A stretch of 64,000 nucleotides of DNA, from the NCBI GenBank assembly GCA_949290735.1, contig CASESV010000003.1, positions 1 through 64,000 on the forward strand, written 5' to 3'. The stretch is from an uncultured Mycoplasmataceae bacterium. Its GTDB lineage: Bacteria; Bacillota_I; Bacilli_A; Mycoplasmatales; Mycoplasmoidaceae. The position numbers and the translations under genes are program-made. Shown here in pieces: positions 58,153 to 64,000 of the stretch; the stretch's first letter is position 1; the number at the start of each line of letters is the position of its first letter. The notes beneath the pieces are model-generated. The model searched no databases. It was not told the DNA's origin and saw only the letters and a list, made by a program, of their open reading frames with translations.

Positions 58153-58587
58153 ATGATTATTAAGCAACATAAAATAGTATGAATTAGTTTTCTAATAATT
58201 ACATCTATATCATTAATTGTTGCCTTAACAACCAGTGCCACTATTGATTTGTGAGGATTAACATACTCTGTATTAATGTTATTTCCTTGCTTTGCCATAT
58301 CATTGCTTTTGAGATTTTATAACCAAGAAAAAACAATTAGTATGGCAAAGAATAATGAGGCAAAAAGAAAAATCTTTGTACATTCTATATTACTTAGTTT
58401 GCTATGATCTTTTTTTATTTTTGTACCTTTATTAATAGGTTTGATAATAAATTTTTTAATAAATACAGAAATTTTTAATCTTTACATGCTTTTATCTTTT
58501 TTTTTAGTAAGTTATCTTATTTTTCATATCGCTAACTATTTTGATCTGAAATGTAATGATAAAAAAGAAAATAAAAATCAACTCTAA
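58153..58587 (+). CDS. AtpI-like membrane protein, first gene of the ATP synthase operon
   Basis: 144 aa with four membrane helices and two UGA-Trp codons. It stands just before atpB, where AtpI (UncI), the c-ring assembly helper, is found in other bacteria. Sequence similarity to AtpI is not obvious, so the call rests on position, size and topology. A weak ribosome site precedes ATG 58153. Confidence 0.6.
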
Positions 58588-58602
58588 AAAAGAGGAATAA
58601 CT

Positions 58603-59415
58603 ATGGATTTAACAGAAAAATGAAAGGCCTTTGAACTTAATATTGAAGCAGCTTTGCATCCATTTGTTTCTATTATTCTTACTGCATTAATAATAATATG
58701 TATATCAATAGCATATTATATTCAAAATAAGAATGTTAGACCAACGGATAAACCAAAGCGTTTTAGTATGATCATTGAAAATCTTTTATTAATGGTGAAA
58801 CAAATGGTTGTTGAATCATTTGGAATAAAATATGTTAAATGAACACCATTTTTTGTCTTCTTATTATCTTTTATAGCTTTATCAAATTTTATTGCTACTA
58901 TAGGATTTAAGGAAGCATCCATATCATATACAGTTCCATTAACATTAGGGTTTACTGCGTGGTTTATTTCAATTGTGATGGGTATTAAGATCCAAAAGTG
59001 ATTGTACTTAAAAAAATTCTGCTTAAATCTAAAAATTAAAGGTAAAGAAATACCGATTATGATAAATCCATTTAGTTTGATTGGATTAATCACGCCATTA
59101 ATTTCTATCTCATTCCGTTTATGGGGTAATATATTGGCGGGTTATATCATATATGAAGTTATTTTTTGAGCCTTAACAAGTTTAGGAGATATGCCATCAA
59201 TTACTGTGTTACTAGTAGGTGGTGTAATTCTAATGCCGACTTTATTCTTATATTTTTCATTCTTTACTGGAGCTATTCAAGCATATGTATTTACATTGTT
59301 ATCATTAAATTATATATCAACTCCAGTTAATGAGATGGAAGAATACTTACTTGAAAAACAAGAAAAAGAAAATCAAACTTTAAATGTCTCTAAAAGTAAA
59401 ACTAAAAAACATTAG
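58603..59415 (+). CDS. atpB: ATP synthase Fo subunit a
   Basis: 270 aa, about five to six helices. Subunit a forms the proton half-channels; the essential Arg is in [13 protein letters not shown] and the following helices carry the [12 protein letters not shown] block. The start at 58603 follows AGAGGA at normal spacing. The N-terminal helix is preceded by MDLTEKWKAFELN. UGA-Trp occurs at several sites. Confidence 0.93.
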
Positions 59416-59423
59416 GAGGAAAT

Positions 59424-59711
59424 ATGGATATTATTGACATTACAAGTGTAGTACAAGCAGCCACTGAAGGAATTAGTGGAAGTGTTGAGAAAATGGGTGC
59501 CTTTATTGGTGCAGGGATCGCTGTTGGTACAGCAGGTCTTGGTGTTGGTGCAGGACAAGGTTTTGCAGCTGGTAAAATTGCTGAAGCTGTAGCTAGAAAT
59601 CCTGAAATGAGAAGTAAAATACTTTCTACTACCATTATTGCAATCGCAATTTCTGAATCTGGAGTTATTTATGGTTTAGTAATTGCAATTCTTTTAATTT
59701 TTGTGGTTTAG
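59424..59711 (+). CDS. atpE: ATP synthase Fo subunit c
   Basis: 95 aa, two helices. The c-ring carries the proton on a carboxylate, here Glu in [15 protein letters not shown] of helix 2; helix 1 has the Gly-rich packing motif ([18 protein letters not shown]) and the loop has ARNPEM. The N-terminal extension (about 20 residues) is a little longer than average. The gene has GGAGG before ATG and follows atpB by 8 bp. Confidence 0.95.
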   Translation: MDIIDITSVVQAATEGISGSVEKMGAFIGAGIAVGTAGLGVGAGQGFAAGKIAEAVARNPEMRSKILSTTIIAIAISESGVIYGLVIAILLIFVV

Positions 59712-59730
59712 TTTATTGCGAGGTAAACCT

Positions 59731-60351
59731 ATGAGTAATAAGACTAAAAAAATAATTGCTTATAGTTTAATTCTTATTTTATTATTGGGAATAAGTTCGC
59801 TTTTTATTGTAAGTTGTAGTAGCGGATCTGGTCCAGTAGATAATGAGACAATTTTTAATTTACTATTTCCAAACATTTGAGTATTTGTAGCTGTTGTTAT
59901 TGCAACTGTTATATTAATAATTGCTATTACTTGGCTTCTATGAAAACCATTTACCAAAAAAATGGATGAAAGAAAAAAATACTTAGAACAAGAAGTTGAA
60001 GATGCAAATAATGCTAAACAAGAAGCTTTAAAAGATCGTCAAGATGCTCAAATTGAATTAATTAAAACTCAAGCAGAAGCTAATGAAATGATTACAAAAG
60101 CAACGATTAAAGCTAATGCAATTCAAGAAGAAATTAAGCATCAAGCAAATGAACAAGCTAATGTAATTATTGAAAATGCTAAAAAATCTATGCAATCAGA
60201 AAAAGAACAAATGATTGAAGATATGGATCAAGAAATAATGGATATTGCCTTTGAAGCAGTAACAAAAATTTCGAAACAAAAAATTACAAAAGAGGAAAAT
60301 GATAAATTGGTAAAAGAATTCATTGACAATTTTGATAAGGAAGATAAATAA
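59731..60351 (+). CDS. atpF: ATP synthase Fo subunit b (lipoprotein form)
   Basis: 206 aa. The N terminus is a signal with lipobox ending FIVSC, then a second membrane helix (VFVAVVIATVILIIAITWLLW), then a long coiled-coil stalk (EQEVEDANNAKQEA..). Mycoplasma b subunits are known to be lipoproteins, which fits. It links Fo to delta. The start ATG 59731 has GAGG upstream. The stop overlaps atpH (TAATG). Confidence 0.92.
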
Positions 60352-60908
60352 TGACTAAGAATGAACTTGTTAATGAATATGCTATTGCTGTCTTTCAATT
60401 GTTGAAAGAAATTAATAAAGCAAAATCAATTAGAGAAGATCTATTAGATTTAATAGATTGTTTGGAAAATGAAGAAAATTTTTATCAAGTTATTACTTCA
60501 AAGAACATTTCAAAAACAGAAAAGAAAAATTTGATTGAGAAAATTTTTAAATCAAAAATAGAAAAAATATTGTTAAACACTTTTTTTTATGTAATTGATT
60601 GTGAAGATGAAAAAATTCTTAAACCAATATTCAAAAAAACTTTAGATTTGCTTGATAATAAAATGGAAATTGTTAACATTAAAATTTATTCTAGTTTCGA
60701 ATTAAATAAAAGTGATATTGATAAAATAGCCAAAAAAATAAAATTAAAAATAAATAAAGAACCTATATTTAAGGTTATTATTGACAAATCATTAATTGGT
60801 GGTATTAAGGTTTGTTATGATGATACTGTGCTTGACAACTCAATTAAAAATAAATTATCAGTTATTAAAAACGAGATGAGAAAGGCAAAAAATTATGAGT
60901 CAAAATAA
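60351..60908 (+). CDS. atpH: ATP synthase F1 subunit delta
   Basis: 185 aa, normal size. Delta caps the F1 hexamer and binds b. The N-terminal helical bundle ([20 protein letters not shown]) and the C-terminal [29 protein letters not shown] block are typical. The end overlaps atpA by 14 nt. Confidence 0.92.
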   Translation: MTKNELVNEYAIAVFQLLKEINKAKSIREDLLDLIDCLENEENFYQVITSKNISKTEKKNLIEKIFKSKIEKILLNTFFYVIDCEDEKILKPIFKKTLDLLDNKMEIVNIKIYSSFELNKSDIDKIAKKIKLKINKEPIFKVIIDKSLIGGIKVCYDDTVLDNSIKNKLSVIKNEMRKAKNYESK

Positions 60909-62487
60909 ATTCTCTTCAATTATTAAGGAAAATATAAAATATTATGCAGATAAAATTTTGAAATCAGAAGATGGAAGAGTTTTAACTGTTGGTGATGGAA
61001 TTGTTGTAGCTAGTGGATTAAATAGCGTTATGCTAAATGAAATTGTCCAATTTTCTAACGGTTCAGAAGGTTTAGTTTTGAATCTTGAAGAAGAAACTGT
61101 CTCTATTATATGTTTAGGAAATTATGAAGATATTGCTGAGGGAAGTATTGTTAAGAGAACAAATAAGATATCTAGTACAAATGTTGGTGATGGGTTCTTA
61201 GGAAGAGTTGTAAATGCTTTAGGACAACCAATTGATGGAAAAGGAAAAATTATTTCATCAGGTATTCAACAACCTATTGATAAAATTGCTCCAGGAGTTA
61301 TGACTCGTAAATCAGTTAATCAGCCACTTGAAACAGGTATTTTGACAATTGATTCAATGTTTCCTATAGGTAAAGGACAGAGAGAATTGATCATTGGAGA
61401 TCGTCAAACAGGGAAATCAACTGTAGCAATTGATACAATCATTAATCAAAATGGAAAAGATGTTTATTGTGTTTATGTTGCAATTGGTCAAAAAGCGTCA
61501 ACAGTTGCAAATACTGTTAGATTACTTGAAGAAACTGACTCTTTAAAATATACAACAGTTGTATCCTCAACAGCAGATGAATTACCAGCACTAAATTATT
61601 TAGCTCCTTTTACTGGTATTACTTTAGCAGAATATTGAATGAGTAGAGGAAAAGATGTTTTAATTGTTTATGATGATTTATCTAAACATGCAGTTGCATA
61701 TAGAACATTATCATTATTATTAAAACGTCCTCCAGGTAGAGAAGCATATCCAGGTGATGTTTTCTATTTACATAGTAGATTACTTGAGAGATCATGTAGA
61801 GTTAATGAAGAAAATGGTGGAGGATCAATTACTGCTCTTCCAATCATTGAAACACAAGCTGGAGATATATCTGCATATATTCCAACTAATGTAATTTCTA
61901 TTACTGATGGCCAATTGTTTATGCAGTCTGATTTATTTAACTCAGGACAAAGACCAGCAATTGACGTTGGTTTATCTGTATCAAGAGTTGGTTCAGCAGC
62001 TCAAATTAAATGTGTAAAACAAGCATCAAGTAGTTTAAAACTTCAGTTAGCAAGTTTTTATGAATTACAAGCTTTTAGCCAATTTGGTTCAGATTTAGAT
62101 GTTAGCACTGAAAAAGTGTTAAATCATGGACAAAGAATATTATCAATTATCAAACAAAAACAAGCTAGTCCATTGAACCAAATTCAAGAAACAATATTAT
62201 TATTCTCAATAAAAGAGTATTTTATTGATTTTATCCCATTAGATAAAATGGAAGAATTTAAAGAAAAATTGTTATTTGAATCAGCAAAATGAAAAGTAAC
62301 ATCTGCTTTAAGAAAAACAAAAGAAATTACAGATCAAATTTCTTTAGCATTAAAAGCTGAATTAAAAACTTTTGTTTTAAAGTATATAAAATCAATTAAA
62401 GATTATAAATATCCAATCTCAAAGACTTCTAAAGATCTTGAATTGTTAAAAGAAGAAGAAATGGCACTTAAGTCTATAAATAAATAA
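60895..62487 (+). CDS. atpA: ATP synthase F1 subunit alpha
   Basis: 530 aa, slightly longer than the common ~505-515 because of a C-terminal Lys/Glu extension ([20 protein letters not shown]). The P-loop GDRQTGKST is near residue 168, with VDQPLETG-type nucleotide block ([14 protein letters not shown]) and the regulatory-site segment [17 protein letters not shown]-Trp lies in AEYWMSRGKDV. The start overlaps atpH by 14 nt. Confidence 0.96.
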
Positions 62488-62496
62488 AGGTATTTT

Positions 62497-62988
62497 ATGA
62501 AAACAAAGCAAGCTAATAAACTAATGTTTTTAACAAGAATAAAAAATACTTGAATGATGAAGGATAAAAAATTCAAAATTACTTATCTAAGTTTTCTTCT
62601 TGTATTATTTTTATTAGTTGCTTTATGAATTTGGAGTTTAGTAGTTGTTGATCAAACTAGAAGAGAAGCTTTTGATTATTTCAGTCCATTGTATCAACAA
62701 GAAGTAGATAGTGGTACTATATCATCAAGTTGAGTTCAATTTATTATTGATAAGTTCCAAGGAGATGTAACTAAATATTCATGATTATGCGCATCGAGTA
62801 GTAGTTATAATTCATTAAGTTCAGTTTGTTATGTTCTATGTCCAATTACTTGTTTAATATCTGCACCTTTATTAGTTTATTATATTACTAGTTTTTTAAT
62901 TGTTGTCTTTCCAAAAAAAACAAAGGAAGAAAAGTTATTAATTAAAGAATCAAAGCAAAAAAAGAAAAGAAAAGGAGGCAAGAAATAA
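62497..62988 (+). CDS. Two-TM protein inserted between atpA and atpG
   Basis: 163 aa. Basic N terminus, one helix (TYLSFLLVLFLLVALWIWSLVVV), an extracellular loop of about 60 residues, a Cys-rich second hydrophobic region (CYVLCPITCLISAPLLVYYITSFLIVVF) and a Lys-rich tail ending KKKRKGGKK. Five or more Trp codons are UGA. It is not a known ATP synthase subunit. The Lys/Gly-rich tail contains the AGGAGG ribosome site for atpG (62973-62978), so translation of atpG is coupled to it. It could be an accessory subunit or assembly factor; unknown. Confidence 0.75.
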
Positions 62989-62989
62989 G

Positions 62990-63829
62990 ATGTCTCTAGA
63001 TTCATTGAAAAAAAGAATGAGAACTGTAGGATCAATTTCTAAAATTACTAATGCAATGAAATTGATGGCAAGTGGTAAGCTTCAAAAACAAAAAAGCATT
63101 TATATGAAGATTAAGGATTATTATCAAGAATATTATCAATTTATTGGTAAGCTTATATCAATGTCTCCAAATTTGAATAGTGAAGCTCAAAAAACATTGC
63201 ACATAGTAATAACTTCACAATTAGGATTATGTGGTGGCTATAACACAAATATAGTAAAAGAATCAATTAAAGAATTCAAAGCTACGGATATGCTATTGCA
63301 GATTGGTAGAAGATCTAAAGAAAGTTTAGAACATCATTTTAAGCAAGAACAAATAATTCATTATGATTTAATTGATGTTAATAATTTTAATTATGATGAT
63401 TGTTATTTTTTATCACAATATATAATAAAATTGTTGAATGAGAAAAAAATAGATAGTGTTAAAATTCATTTTACGAAATTTATTAATGCCATTAATTTTG
63501 AACCAACATCATTAAGTTTAATTCCATTTGACAAAAAAATAGTTGAACAAACTGAAGACAAGATAAATCCTGAATCATTTAGTTTTGAACCATCAAAACA
63601 AAAGATCATAGAATCGATTATTCCAAGTTATTTATCAAGTGTAATTTATGGAGCTATGGTAGAATCAACGATTAGTGAAAATGCTTCAAGGCGAAATGCA
63701 ATGGATACAGCTACGGACAATTCAAGTGAACTAATTAACAATTTAAGAATCAAATACAATAGGCAACGGCAAGCAAAAATTACTGAAGAAATTACTGAAA
63801 TTATTTCAGGAAGCAATGTAAAGGAGTAA
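62990..63829 (+). CDS. atpG: ATP synthase F1 subunit gamma
   Basis: 279 aa. Gamma is the rotor shaft. The N-terminal helix (SLKKRMRTVGSISKITNAMKLMASGKL) and the C-terminal helix (ESTISENASRRNAMDTATDN..LINNLRIKYNRQRQAKITEEI) are typical; the TSQLGLCGGYNTN segment is the conserved DGLCG region with Gln-Leu replacing the usual residues. The start is 1 nt after the stop of the inserted gene. Confidence 0.95.
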   Translation: MSLDSLKKRMRTVGSISKITNAMKLMASGKLQKQKSIYMKIKDYYQEYYQFIGKLISMSPNLNSEAQKTLHIVITSQLGLCGGYNTNIVKESIKEFKATDMLLQIGRRSKESLEHHFKQEQIIHYDLIDVNNFNYDDCYFLSQYIIKLLNEKKIDSVKIHFTKFINAINFEPTSLSLIPFDKKIVEQTEDKINPESFSFEPSKQKIIESIIPSYLSSVIYGAMVESTISENASRRNAMDTATDNSSELINNLRIKYNRQRQAKITEEITEIISGSNVKE

Positions 63830-63832
63830 ATT

Positions 63833-64000
63833 ATGGCAACAACAAATAAAAAAAATAATAACCAAATTCCAGCAAATCAAAAACATCAAGTAATTACACT
63901 TGACCAATTTGGTAAATATGATTACGATAAACGTCGTAAGGAATGACATAAACTTGCAGGTAATAATCAAGAACAAGAAATTTGTTGTGTTTGTAAAGAT
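63833..64000 (+). CDS. Unknown protein after atpG, truncated by window end
   Basis: 56 codons are visible. It starts MATTNKKNNNQIPANQKHQV and includes EWHKLAG and an EICCVCKD segment with a C-x2-C pair that may begin a metal-binding site. The usual next gene is atpD (beta), but nothing in the visible part resembles the beta N terminus. The ribosome site AAGGAG is inside the end of atpG. It may be an extra ATP-operon protein, or an unusual beta with an N-terminal extension. Confidence 0.55.

Noticed and set aside
63833-64000. Assigning the last gene as atpD because it follows atpG
   Set aside because: The visible 56 residues share nothing with the beta subunit N terminus.

Overview
The window is from a mollicute (mycoplasma). 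Base composition is strongly AT-rich. UGA is read as tryptophan: almost every conserved gene (serS, uvrA, atpA, hsdM, dnaE and others) is open and full length only when in-frame TGA codons are translated. A tmRNA, lipobox lipoproteins, very large repetitive surface proteins, a lipoprotein-type AtpF and a recombinase-linked type I restriction locus fit Mycoplasmataceae. A relative of the Mycoplasma (Malacoplasma) penetrans/iowae group is my guess, not a demonstrated placement.

Layout. 1-2.7 kb: 3' end of a proline-rich protein, a multi-spanning membrane protein, ssrA, a tRNA-like fragment without an anticodon arm, and tRNA-Thr(GGT). 2.7-9 kb: a small orphan protein, an intact amidohydrolase-fold protein that has lost its metal ligands, the convergent serS-hemW-NUDIX operon, rpsO and a PQ-loop protein. 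9.1-17.5 kb: a transglutaminase-like lipoprotein, then a tight leftward unit lipoprotein-ung-ECF S-component-gatC-gatA-gatB. 17.6-37.7 kb: two giant membrane-anchored surface proteins (3512 and 2237 aa) made of about 33 degenerate repeats of roughly 120 residues, followed directly by uvrA.

37.8-45.7 kb is the most unusual region. It holds a type I restriction-modification locus (hsdM, hsdR) with two disrupted hsdS genes in opposite orientations and a tyrosine recombinase. A 12-13 bp motif (TAATAGACATTA) sits at the start codon of each hsdS, and again downstream of hsdM just after a Shine-Dalgarno sequence, where an hsdS gene would be expected but is absent. A promoter next to that site points toward it. 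Inverting the hsdM-hsdR segment would build promoter-hsdR-hsdM-hsdS. The locus therefore looks like a switch captured in a disconnected state. Each hsdS is also broken by a repeat whose loss would restore the frame.

46-58 kb: a small acidic protein and dnaE, then leftward plsC with an orphan protein, a membrane-anchored DUF31-type serine protease and a DEAD-box-type helicase, then formate-tetrahydrofolate ligase, and a MAG1210-like membrane protein with LemA. 58-64 kb: the F1Fo ATP synthase operon (atpI-like, B, E, F, H, A, G), with an unrelated two-TM protein gene between atpA and atpG and another non-atpD gene starting after atpG at the window edge.

Translation is tightly coupled throughout, with many TAATG junctions and Shine-Dalgarno sites inside the upstream gene. 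Several promoters look like extended -10 elements (TGnTAAAAT or TGnTATAAC) with weak or badly spaced -35 boxes.
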